DNA of 64,000 nucleotides, taken from assembly GCA_022836615.1 (NCBI GenBank), contig MU405311.1:62001-126000 (forward strand), read 5' to 3'. A program made the position numbers and the translations under genes. The stretch is from Annulohypoxylon bovei var. microspora (lineage: Eukaryota > Ascomycota > Sordariomycetes > Xylariales > Hypoxylaceae). The notes under the pieces were generated by a model, which did not search any database, was not told the DNA's origin, and was given only the letters and a program-made list of their open reading frames with translations. Positions 24,166-34,200 of this stretch are shown piece after piece. Numbering within the stretch: position 1 is the stretch's first letter; each line of letters opens with the position of its first letter.

Positions 24166-25626
24166 TCACCTAGCCATCGTCCCATTCCCATAAGTACTCC
24201 CAATCTCGCCCCACCTAACATTCCTAAACGTCACGCTCGTGCCGGGACTCTGCCTCTTGATAACCTCGGGATCGCCCTCCAGCAGCGAGCACGGGCCAGC
24301 CCTGCCGGCGTCGAGCCAGTTCATGAACTGCTTGCCGTCGTTCCAGAGGCTGAACGCGAGCACCATGCCCCTATCTAACGCATGTCCTGTCGTAGCCAGG
24401 CCCCCCAGATTTTCGAACAGGGCGCCGCTGGCCTGGCAGTGCGACATGCGCAGGGAGTCGCCGGGCGGCATCCGGGGGTCCGTCACGTACGCGTTGTCGA
24501 TCACCACGCCGTCCTGCACGTACAGCCGCCGCACCTCGTTGAGCGTGCCGAAGCTGATCGGCGACGGGTTGTCCGACGTCAGGAACTGCGTCGTCACCGT
24601 GAACGGGCGCGTCGTGTCGACCGTGAACTTCGCCCCGTTCCCGTTCCCGTCTGAGCTGCCGGGTGAGGATGGCCCGTAGTACGACGTGTTCCCAAGCTTC
24701 CACGTGTTGTACTCGCACCCGGACTTCTCGCAGACGCCGAGGCTGCCGCACTGGGCGCCCTTGCACTCGAACACCCCCGGGTTGCCGCACGGGTGCGCGG
24801 TGAACGCCGAGGCCAGCGAATTCGCCTCCCAGATGTCCATCTCGTTGCAGCACGATCCCCTGGCGTCTATGTTCGCCTGCGAGTCGCGTGGTCTTTGGTC
24901 AGTTTTAAGAGTCCCTCAAGACGTGGCATTCGGGTAAGTGGACAGACAGTAGGTAGAAACGCAAGCAAACCCGGAGACGGAGCAGAAGCAGGAGCAGAAG
25001 CAGAAACTCACCACGCCGTTGATAAACGGCAGCATCGGGCACTGCGCATCGCAATATCCGGTGCCGTACCTCGCGCCAGCCGGGTTCAGCGCGCTGCGGG
25101 CGCCCGTGGCGTTCATCTCGGTGACGTAGAGGGCGCCGTTCATGCCGCAGACGAGCTTGGAGACGTCGACGTCGAAGCTGATCTCGGCGTTTTTCAGTAA
25201 CAGCACCTCATAGTCCTCGCCGTCCTCGTCGAGCAGGTACACGCGCGGGCTCCTGGCCGTCGCGTTGCCACCGTCCTGCCGCGTGTACATGTTGAGCGTC
25301 AGCGCGGCGCCGTCCGTCGCCACGCCGTTAGCCGCGTAGTCCGCGCCGTCGAACACGCAGTTGCGCGCGCACGCCTCGTGGTCCGGGCACAGCTCCTTGC
25401 TGAGCCCCGCGCCGTACCCGCCGCAGCTATCCGTGCCGTTCGCCTGCCGCAGGCCGTGGAAGCTCGCGTCGAGCACGACGGACGTGTTCTGCGCGACGCA
25501 CCCGTCCTTGATCGTGCACTTCGCCGTCGTGAGCTTAGGGTGCGTCTCCGCCTTCCCGATGCCCTGCGCTGCCGTCTGGCCGACGAGCAGCCACGCCGTT
25601 GCTACGGCCGCTTCGCGTAAGAACAT
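24166..25626 (-). CDS. GH7 endo-beta-1,4-glucanase (secreted cellulase)
   Basis: Cleaves internal beta-1,4 bonds of cellulose with retention of configuration. Two exons, 25626-25012 and 24876-24166, give 441 residues; the phase-0 intron contains a GCAGAA-type repeat. A signal peptide (about 1-20, ending near QTAAQ) precedes GIGKAETHPKLTTAKC, the usual GH7 N-terminus. The active-site segment is CCNEMDIWEANS: Glu (nucleophile), Asp and Glu (acid/base) are all present. The C-terminal half (GMVLAFSLWND, MNWLDAGRAGPCS, RWGEIGSTYGNG) resembles endoglucanase I/Cel7B more than cellobiohydrolases, and tunnel-forming loops appear shorter. There is no cellulose-binding module or linker. Many cysteines fit the disulphide-rich fold. 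GC-rich at third positions. Likely induced by cellulose and repressed by glucose (see promoter). Confidence 0.94.
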
Positions 25627-25694
25627 GGTCGCCGTAGGGGAGCCGAAAAGAGGGGTAGGTATTAGATTTATGGAAGGTGATGTTCAAATAGGGA

Positions 25695-25730
25695 CGTTAT
25701 ATAAGAGTCCCGATCGACATCGAACCCCGC
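25695..25730 (-). promoter_or_regulatory. endoglucanase core promoter: TATA box and CreA-like site
   Basis: On the minus strand a TATATAA string lies at about 25698-25704, some 75 bp before the ATG. A GCGGGG hexamer at 25725-25730 fits the SYGGRG binding consensus of the carbon-repressor CreA/CRE1. A further GGCTAA at 26290-26295 fits the XlnR/Xyr1 consensus but is about 665 bp away. Such short motifs are common by chance; their function is inferred from the gene. Confidence 0.4.
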
Positions 25731-26736
25731 CATCATCGCAGAGTTGATCTGATAATAAGGGGCCAGCTCGCGCAAGATGATATATCTGCCGGCCCCCTTC
25801 CTAGCAACGATGATCACCAGCCGACTGGGCAATATATGAATATGCAGGGTTCGATACCACTCCAATGCCCATCGTTGCATTAAATTGCCCTGTCTAAGTA
25901 CGGGGAAGGCGGAGAACCCAGCTGCTGCATTAGTAAGATTCAAGCTCAAAACGTCTCTTGGAGACTATCCGGTGCTTGGAAGAAGGCTCAGGTCAGTAAT
26001 CTCCCATGGGTGCCCAAGTAAATATGGATCGCTCTAGAGCGGCGAGGTACTTAGAAATAAATCGCCCTACCCTTTATTACGAGAGTGCAAGATTTGATGA
26101 GAGCAGAGAAGACCATCAGATCATACATAATACAATAAGGGTAAGATACCTACTTTGGCAATAGGCTCTAGGTACATCCAGAGCTAGGCGGCTGAATTGA
26201 CTAGAGTGATATGCGGGCAATCCAATTGCTATCCATTCATGGATAAAAGGACCTACCAAAAGTATGGGGTGATCTCTCACTAGTTCATTGGCTAAACGAC
26301 TTGTACAAGAAGTTATATTGTTTCGACGCTGTTTTATAGGTTAGTTTTCGAACGTAGATATATTTCATTCTGCATGACGAAAGATTAGTCAGACATTGAC
26401 ATTGTCTGAGCATCAACTGCACAATCATCTTGCAGAATGCCAGACTCAGGAAGATCATCGATTTTATTAGCAAACTATCTCAGACTTAAGTCCAGAATAA
26501 TTAAAGTACCACCATTCTGAACACACTTTGTTGCTAGCGAGTTGAAGAGATTGCTATAGCACATCAGAGGTGCTAAGCACAGTGAATCCGAAGCAAATAT
26601 AACTACCAGGTAACTATCAAGTAAGATCAACAGCCATGTCCATTTCAGGAACCAGTTATGTCAGGCTCGAATGAAAATGACATCTCTAGAAAAAGCGGGA
26701 GGGCTCGACCTGTATCTAAAGTGCTTGTCCGCAACT
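25731..26736. other. intergenic region upstream of the endoglucanase gene
   Basis: Holds the endoglucanase upstream region on the left and the probable 3' UTR of the zinc-finger gene on the right. A GGCTAA site (26290) is the only regulatory string noted. Frames at 25668-25949 and 26285-26473 have no recognisable content. No gene supported. Confidence 0.55.
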
Positions 26737-28055
26737 CTACCAGCGGCGTCTATTGGAACCTTCATTCGGGTTTGCTTTGGATCTAGCTACCTCGGCTTGC
26801 TTGGCAATGGCATATTCGTTCGTGCCTGGTACGAAATCATTCTTGGGGGGCTGTTTTGCCTTAGCCCAGTCTTCCACAATCTTCACCTTTGCCGTATCGT
26901 TAGGAAGTTCGTTGAGAGCATCAACGTCTAGAGCGCCGTCTGTAATTTGGTTCAACGCGAATCCGTAGATTTCACGCGACTCTCGAACGCGACACTTGGA
27001 TAGGTTAACGGTCTCGACGTGCTGGACCCACGAAGAAGCGGACGTGTATTTAGCTCTGCATCCCGGGCAACTAAACTCAACGCCAGAGTGTGCAGAGGAC
27101 TTCAGATGTTCCACCAGTTTTTTCGCTCGGCTAAACTTAGCTCTATAAGAATGTGAGACATGCTACATCAACAAGATTGAATATGTGTAAACTTACTTGC
27201 AAGTCCTGTGAGGGCAATTGTAAGTCTCTAGGATGGAATTCCAGAATACTGCCACGTTGAAGTCTTTGTGATTAGGATCAAGGATGCGTTGTCCCGTGGA
27301 TTGACTTGAGGGAGCAGGTTCCTCCAGATCCTCAAAGGAAGATTGCTGAGGTGCTACAACCGGCTGTTTGGCCTTCTCTGGGAAAAGATTCTTCTTCTGA
27401 GCCCAGGCGTTGCCCGGTTTTTGCTCAAGATTGTTGTCATCGGTCCCAGTGAGTAGGTCAGGTTGCTTCGAACCTCCGTAATAATATTCCTGCTTCGCAG
27501 TCCTCGGAAACTTCTCGGGCTGCTTCTGGGCATCTAAACTCTGCTCATCCGTCCATTCATCACCCCAAGCATCTCTGATGTGAGATGGGCCGGAAAAGTC
27601 GACCTTTCCTTCGCCCTTCATCTGGGCCTTCATCAAATTCTTCGGGATAGCATCCATAACCGTGGCAATCCCTTGAGATATGTCTGAGGGGAAGATTGCA
27701 TAACAATCGCCAGTCTCAATGTGATGGATCCATCCGCCAGTACTGGTGAAGTTCTTGGTACAGCCAGGGCAGGTTAGATCTTGAGCTGCTTTGTGATCCT
27801 ACATGAATTTGATGAGTTGGAATCTTATATGATAGAGGTGTGGAGAAGTATACTTACATCCATGCGATGAGTGAACAATGCCTCAATTGTGTGGAATGAC
27901 ACATCACACATGCCACAAATGAAGTGGCCTACTTGGTGTTGATGAGTGTTAAGATCCTCTCTGGTAGGGAAGGTTGCCTTGCATTTTGGGCACCGCGGCA
28001 TAGGAGGGGTGTTGGAAGAGCCCGTTCGAGACATCAGTCTCTCGCGGAATGACAT
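26737..28055 (-). CDS. C2H2/C2HC multi-zinc-finger protein
   Basis: Function unknown; typical of a fungal zinc-finger family of uncertain role. Three exons: 28055-27858, 27798-27197, 27142-26737, giving 401 residues. Intron boundaries GTAAGT...TAG, phases 0 and 2. Five finger-like units are visible: CPKCKATFPTREDLNTHQ...H; CGMCDVSFHTIEALFTH...H; CPGCTKNFTSTGGWIHH...C; after a polar middle region, CPHRTCKAKFSRAKKLVEH...H; and CPGCRAKYTSASSWVQH...C. The third and fifth look like C2HC variants. The pattern C2H2-C2H2-C2HC, linker, C2H2-C2HC suggests an internal duplication of the second finger pair. The middle is hydrophilic and Gln/Pro-rich. It could bind RNA, DNA or protein. Divergent from the Ubc6-like gene. 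Confidence 0.85.
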
Positions 28056-29239
28056 TGTTACTCAATATCAGGGTGTTTGGCCACCTCTAGATAAGGAACT
28101 ATCAATAAGGATTAAGATCAAATAACTGGCTGGAGGTCTGACTTAATAGTCGATGTGCGGGTGAAACCCCAAGTTTGGAAGAGAAGAGAACACGAATCTC
28201 TCAGGTTGTGGTTTTATTTGTGGAAGTTGAGATAAATGAGTTTTACCAGGAAGATTTAATATTAGAGGGAAGGGAGGGCTATGTAGAGAAACACGGTAAG
28301 GAAGGTATGAGAGATTTGTCACCTTCTTCAATGTTGTATCATTCATCCGAATATACAAACTCTAATTACTGTTTTTAGCGTACATTCCTATACAAATAGT
28401 TATCTCATCACCTCTTCAACATGGATCTAAAGGTAGTTGCGGTTTCCTTATACGTATTATTGATACATACTGGGCAAGTACGGGTTATCTAGGTACCTTC
28501 CTAGGTATCATCCAAAACAACTCGCTCCTGCTATTTGCTATACAATGATTCAGTGAGTAGGAAGTTTGATTGAAGGGAAGTGCTTGCAAGTTAGTTACAT
28601 AGAAATAATGGTAGAAACCCGGGGAATATCTCATCATTCTCATGAGGCGAAACCTCAGGAATTCAATATCACGATTCACAATTGCGAACAAATTTAGTAA
28701 GCATGAATGTATGAAAGTAGCAATGAAACACACGTTTCTATTAGTTAGCCACATTGGTGAAACTAGAGTTAACTCCTCTAATACAAGCAATCATTTATTG
28801 GCATCACCGTGCCGCGAAGAAATGGTGAACGTCTAGAAAGGAGAAACATTATAAGCACGTGATAGATAGTTCTTATCGGTCACGTGGTCCAATTGTCGTC
28901 ATTCGCGGCTTTAGATGGTTTCATGCTAGTACTGCGGTGGCTGCTTACGTATGCGGCTATTATTTAAGCTTGGAGGTACCCTCGTTCCTTTATCGTGTCG
29001 CATCAATTAACGAATACCGAATCAAGACAACCTGGCCTCGTCTACCTCGAACATAAGGAATCTCATAATTGTAACACCATCATCCGAACTAGAAACCGAC
29101 ACTCGAATCCTTCATATTATAAAATCCATACATCGTACTTTATTCCTATCACTTCTAGATACCTCACAATGACCTGCCGTGGTCAATCACCACCCCGCCA
29201 ATAGAAGAGACACGTCGTGAATCATCACCACCAGCCAAC
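28056..29239. other. divergent intergenic region, zinc-finger gene and E2 gene
   Basis: About 1.2 kb shared upstream region. Two CACGTG boxes occur 25 bp apart at 28856-28861 and 28881-28886 (the second inside GGTCACGTGGTCC), about 355-385 bp before the E2 start. Short frames at 28143-28378 and 28485-28836 have no recognisable motif. Confidence 0.55.
28856..28886. promoter_or_regulatory. paired CACGTG E-boxes
   Basis: Two CACGTG hexamers start 25 bp apart in the divergent promoter. CACGTG is bound by bHLH factors of the Cbf1/Pho4 type and by some fungal bZIP proteins. Which gene they serve, if any, is not known. Confidence 0.35.
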
Positions 29240-30235
29240 ATGGCCACTCCTAAGTTCAACACCAAATCCCCGACCATCCGGCGCATATGTAAGTACTTCT
29301 CCCATCCTACCCTCCCAACCCCATCTCCCTATCCACCCACCCACAAGCTAACCGCCCCAACCCCAACAGTAAAAGAAGCCGCCGAGCTCTCCACCTCACC
29401 CTCGCCGGACTACACCGCAGCACCTCTCGAGTCGGACCTATTCGAGTGGCACTTCACGCTGCGCGGGCCGCCGAACTCGTCCTTCGCCTCGGGTCTGTAC
29501 CACGGGCGCATCGTGCTGCCGCCGACCTACCCGCTGCGCCCCCCCTCCTTCCGCTTCACGACGCCGAGCGGCCGGTTCGAGGCGAACCGGGAGATCTGCC
29601 TGAGCATCAGCGGGCACCACGAGGAGACGTGGCAGCCGGCGTGGGGGGTGCGCACGGCGCTGGTGGCGCTGCGCTCCTTCATGGAGACCGACGCGCGCGG
29701 CCAGCTCGGCGGCCTCGACACCAGCGACGCCGTGCGCCGCAAGCTGGCCTCCGAGTCCGCCGCCTGGAGGTGCGCCGCCTGCGCCAGGTCCAACGCCGAC
29801 ATCATGGCCGAGTGCGAGGACCGGTGCAAGGAGCTCGACGCCGAGACGAGGGAGGTCGAGGTGCCCGCCGAGCTGAAGATGGGCTTCCGCGACGAGATGG
29901 AGAAGGGCAAGGCTGCGGGCGCCGAGGCCGCGGGAGAAGATGCCGAGAGTGCGGAGCTGGCCGAGGGCTTTGTGCAGACGGTGCCCGAGAGGGAGGTTCT
30001 GCGGCCGACGCCAACCTCGGCAGCTCCGCGTGCCGCTCAGCCAGCACAAGGAGTCCCGGTACCCACGGGGCGAACACCACTACCGGATCCAGTAGGCCAG
30101 GGAATATCAACCACAACTACGACCACGAGACAAATAAGCCCGAACGCGGGAGTGCCGCCGTGGATAGACTATGCTATCGTGTCACTGGTGTTCCTGTTAA
30201 TCGCCATGCTTGTAAAGATTTCGCTGGGGAACTGA
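29240..30235 (+). CDS. ubc6: tail-anchored ubiquitin-conjugating enzyme (Ubc6/UBE2J type)
   Basis: E2 of ER-associated degradation, acting on the cytosolic face of the ER. Two exons, 29240-29288 and 29370-30235, give 304 residues. The intron (GTAAGT...CAACAG) falls after SPTIRRI, so the joined N-terminus reads SPTIRRILKEAAEL, the usual opening of UBE2J proteins. The UBC fold follows with PPNSSFASGLYHGRI and PPTYPLRPPSFRF. The catalytic cysteine is in NREICLSISGHH, a UBE2J-type context, followed by ETWQPAW. The middle is acidic with Ala/Glu-rich helices. The C-terminus is one hydrophobic segment (DYAIVSLVFLLIAMLVKISL) with three more residues: a tail anchor. Very high GC at third positions produces long shadow ORFs on both strands. 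Whether it is the Ubc6 orthologue or a UBE2J1-like paralogue is open. Confidence 0.93.
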   Translation: MATPKFNTKSPTIRRICKYFSHPTLPTPSPYPPTHKLTAPTPTVKEAAELSTSPSPDYTAAPLESDLFEWHFTLRGPPNSSFASGLYHGRIVLPPTYPLRPPSFRFTTPSGRFEANREICLSISGHHEETWQPAWGVRTALVALRSFMETDARGQLGGLDTSDAVRRKLASESAAWRCAACARSNADIMAECEDRCKELDAETREVEVPAELKMGFRDEMEKGKAAGAEAAGEDAESAELAEGFVQTVPEREVLRPTPTSAAPRAAQPAQGVPVPTGRTPLPDPVGQGISTTTTTTRQISPNAGVPPWIDYAIVSLVFLLIAMLVKISLGN

Positions 30236-30479
30236 GCTTGGCAGTGTAGAGCAGACATTGGGATTCGGCGTTACTGGCGGGCAGGATACAGGCGTTGTTG
30301 TTATTATTATTATTTACTAGTCAACGGGTATTGATACTATGACGTTAGATTACAGAACTCCTGAATTAGTAGTTTCGTCTCCTCAAGATACCTGTGACTT
30401 GCAATTGCCATAGTCAATATCACCAACCTCAGCTCCAAACCAAATAATTATCTTCTAACCCACCAAAAAGAAAATCTCA
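30236..30479. other. 3' flank of the E2 gene and Pol III terminator region
   Basis: Contains the E2 3' UTR and, read on the minus strand, runs of T at 30471-30474 and 30465-30469 that would end transcription of the adjacent tRNA gene. Confidence 0.6.
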
Positions 30480-30587
30480 TGGCACCAGACGGGATCGAAC
30501 CGCCGTTTGCACGGGTGCTGGTATTAGACTAATATCAAACTAGCCTACAAACCACAACGTGCTGTCCTACCACTAGACGATAGCACC
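30480..30587 (-). tRNA. trnH: tRNA-His (anticodon GTG) with a 37-nt intron
   Basis: Folding by eye gives a full cloverleaf. Acceptor GGTGCTA pairs with TGGTGCC, with wobble pairs. D-arm is GTCT/GGAC. The anticodon stem GCACG/CGTGC carries loop TTGTGGC, with anticodon GTG at 30555-30553. The T-arm is GGCGG/CCGTC with loop TTCGATC. The discriminator is A, encoded at 30480. The intron occupies 30551-30515, directly after position 37, where eukaryotic tRNA introns sit. The base before G1 is G, so the His-specific G-1 is matched by the genome, although eukaryotes normally add it with Thg1. Internal A-box (TCGTCTAGTGG) and B-box (GGTTCGATCCC) are present, and T-run terminators follow at 30474-30465. 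Confidence 0.93.
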
Positions 30588-31238
30588 CCATGAACTTGAA
30601 TGAGAAGTTACACTGTGAGCAAACATTATATGGTGGTTTGGCAAGAGAGTGGTTTATCGATAGGAGTTCCAACCAATCAGAGAAGCCCACTCCGAAATAT
30701 ACTATTGAAAGTGGAGCACTATTGAAATAGCTCAACTCTATAAAATAAAAAAGCATGTATTGCCGGCCTACGCGTTAGGTCTCAGGCCCTAGAGTCTTTG
30801 CGATGAGAATATCGCATGGTTGGCATGGCTGGCATGGTCTAAGCTATAGACAGTACGTAATAGTAACAATACGATCTATGGGGCGACACATGGAATATGT
30901 GAAGAGACTTAACATTGAGAATTGAGATATAAATCAGGGCATAACATTAGCGTACTTGGTACTTAGAATGAAATCACCGCAGAATAGAATTATTCTAGAA
31001 CACAGGTTTACGTGAAGCACGATTTAGGTATTGTGAACAGTTCCCGATAACGGAATTGAAACCATCGTTCATTATGTTTGAGGTTACATACAGACCTCGA
31101 AAAGGTAACGCAACGCCTTGCAGCAAAATGCATGGGATATCATAGCCTTCCTAACGCCTTATTATGCTCCATGCCGTACCGCGCCGTATTGCGCAATGCA
31201 TGGGTTAATATTGATACAAGTTACAATTTCTCACCCCC
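30588..31238. other. intergenic between tRNA-His and the TFIIIC gene 3' end
   Basis: AT-rich sequence with no gene seen. It carries upstream sequence of the tRNA gene and probably the 3' UTR of the TFIIIC subunit gene. A plus-strand frame at 31118-31375 overlaps the TFIIIC coding end and is a shadow. Confidence 0.6.
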
Positions 31239-34200
31239 TTAGCCCTGAGAAACGACCTTCCCTGGAACATCCCGCGCCAGTGTTCCTACGACTAGCCACC
31301 ACCACTCTCCCACCGTTGCACTTTTCTCCGAGCCTAGGCGCTGTAAGATGCCCAGCCTATCAGCCCAGTCCATGATCAGCTTCGCCTCGAACGGTTCGAC
31401 AAACGGCTTCATAAGCACGCTTGCGGTCTGTGGTGTCAAAGGTCCCTTAGTCGCCAACCCCAAAGTCGTCATGCTAAGATACGTAATCCAGCGGCCTTTG
31501 TTGAGGTTTCCGAAGAAATCGACCCAGATGGGTATCTCGTCTCGAGGGCCTTTCTGAGGTGGATCCATGCGCATTGCTTGTCTAAGGACAGGGAGGTCCT
31601 CATCAAACATATAGGTCTCCGTAGGCAACAATTTGACGTTGAAGTGATAGTAACTTTTCGGGAACGTTCTACCGTCGTAATTGCCGGGCTCGAACCCAAA
31701 AGGAATATCGGGAACACCAATGCCTTCTACACGAATACGGCCATGAGCTTGAAGGTTAATGATTGCCATAATTGTACCATCGTTGGCAAGATATGGTACA
31801 ACATACTCCTCGCCCTTGCGGAAAGTCTGATCTAGCGATGCTTTGAAGTTGACAGCCTGGATGAATTTCTCGACTGTGGGGGCCTTCTCAAGTTGCTTCG
31901 CAAAGACCCCGTGCAGCCTCAAAGCTTGGCCAAGTATCTTGCCTTTGCTTCTTGCCGCTATTCGTTCCGACGTGAGCCGATCGACAACCTTCTTAAGTAG
32001 CTTATTCGTTTCGGCCTCGTTTCTACCACTCAGTTTCAGGAGCTTTGCGCGGATTCCCTCTGGCATCTTGGAATCCGTTATCGGCGTAATACACAAGGAG
32101 CGGACCCACGATCTCGCGCGACTTATGAGCTCTTCTTCAGCTGTGGCTTTCCGGTTGAGAGGGACGGTGATAGGCTTGCTGGAGGTCGCTTCAACTCGGG
32201 AATATACCGAAGTTATGCTCTGAAACCATGTCTCTCTCCAATCTCGAATCTCGTTTACTTGGTCCTCGAGGAAATGTGTTTTCTCCAGAGCACGGCGAGA
32301 CTCGGGAAGGATCACATTCTCGTGGGTCTCGAGTTTAGTTGCCCAGATGACTAGTGATCTCCAATCGTATGAGTCGAGGTCGTCGTAATTGAGAGGCTGG
32401 ACTTCTCCAGCCTCGTACGCCTCTATAAACGATGATTGAAATTTCTTCATTAAAGCATCGATGTATGTCTTGCGTTCCCTGCTAACTCTAGGCCAGAACT
32501 TCCTCAAGAACGAGTGAGAGTATTGAGGAAATGTCTTGAGGATTAAACCAATGTCTACCTTCTTTTCCACACCTCCTAGAAGGGTTTTGAAGACCACGAA
32601 CGCGGCTATTAAGTCGGTTTCGCCGTTAAGACCAAGCTTATCCTCGTTGGGTGCCGGTCTGTTCACACGTCCTCGATGCAGAATAGGAATCGTTCTAAAC
32701 TGCCTCGTTTTGTATTGTATTTCTACCCGGGGCATCACAGCTGGTTGGGCCTTCCTTGGGGTTTTTGTTGCCTTTGGTTTGGACTTTTCCTTAGACGGCG
32801 ACTCGTTATTCGAGTCCCTTCTTGGCCTACCCCTGTTGCGACGGACAGGGGTTGGCAACCCAGCACTCTCATCATCAGGCGGCGAGTTCTTGATGTCGTC
32901 TGGGATATTCTCGACGGTATACTGGGTTTTGTGCGGCCATTCGAGAGCAACGGGTTTCATGTTCGCTCTTGAAATATCAGGAGAAAGGGACACAAATATG
33001 TAATCGAACTCAGGTGCGATCGATCCGTGCAAGAGGATTTGAGATCCGTCGGGTGATTTCTCCCATTCCTCGATAACGCTCACCTCTCGTAGAAATTTCC
33101 CATACAAGGGATCTGCCCAGGAGTTAAACTGAAATCTTCCGCGGAAAGTTTTGATAATATCCCCGGCGCATTGTGGCAAATTTTCCCGCATAAACCACTT
33201 AGTGCTTGGCATGTTCCCAAGCAACGTGAAGCTCGAGTTCTCTTCGAAAAAGCTAGATGATAACCAAGGCCAGTGGCCTGGTATCTCGCTCTGAATCGCT
33301 TTACGTTTCGCAAACTTTGTACTGGCTTCATCCGAGACGGCGTTCGAGTCCTCATCCGCAATATTATCATGTTGCGCATCAATCATATTCGTATCCTCGT
33401 CTTCATCCTCGGATATTAAGTCATCGGGCACAAACGATGTAGAAATCGACGGCTTGACGAATCGGTTTACTATCATTGATTTGTGCTGTTCTGCCGTGCC
33501 ATTGAAGATCGATTCATTACCGAGTTCTTCATCGCCGCCACCTAGAGAACTATGATCCCAAACAATTGACTCTAACGACTTCGCGGGTTTATCTTTCGAA
33601 GTTTTGCTAGTGGCCTTCGGCTTGCTAGAACGTCGCCGAGCCGAAACCAGCGCATTTTCGCGAGTAGTTCGAAATGAAGATAAAATCGAATCAATGTCAG
33701 GCTGCAATGAAGTAGCCTCTTGGGGCAAAGCTGACCATGTTCCGGTTTGGAAATCTTGAAGGCAAGCAGATTTCTGATTCCATTTCTCGCTTGGGTTTTG
33801 TTTCTGGTTCCATATGTATTTTGCAACTTTCCCAGCTTCCCAATATTCACGGTGATCACGGTGATCGCCTCGTTTCCGAGGTTTGGAGACACTCGACGAC
33901 TTGGTAGTAGTGGAAGCGTCAACGCGGATCCTCTTGGTAGGGGCAGCGTCTATCATTCCATCTTCTTCAAAGGGTCGCTTCAAGTTAGTTGCATGTGTGG
34001 CGACATCAACCATGACATGCGCTGGGTACTGTAGAACTTCGACATCCTCAGTTATGCTTGACTTTCGAGGACGATTCTGAGCATCGCTTGGTCGCGAAGT
34101 ATCTCTATGTCGTGACGCGAGTGCGTCAAACAGTTCGCCTTCTTCCTGCGACAACGAAAATATTTCCGGGATATACGGCTCCGGAAACATCTCTCTCATC

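Noticed and set aside
24239..25620. Plus-strand frames opposite the endoglucanase gene
   Set aside because: Shadows; the minus strand has a complete GH7 enzyme with signal peptide and intron.
29438..30249. Long frames on both strands overlapping the E2 gene
   Set aside because: Arg/Ala/Gly-rich shadows of the GC-rich E2 exon.
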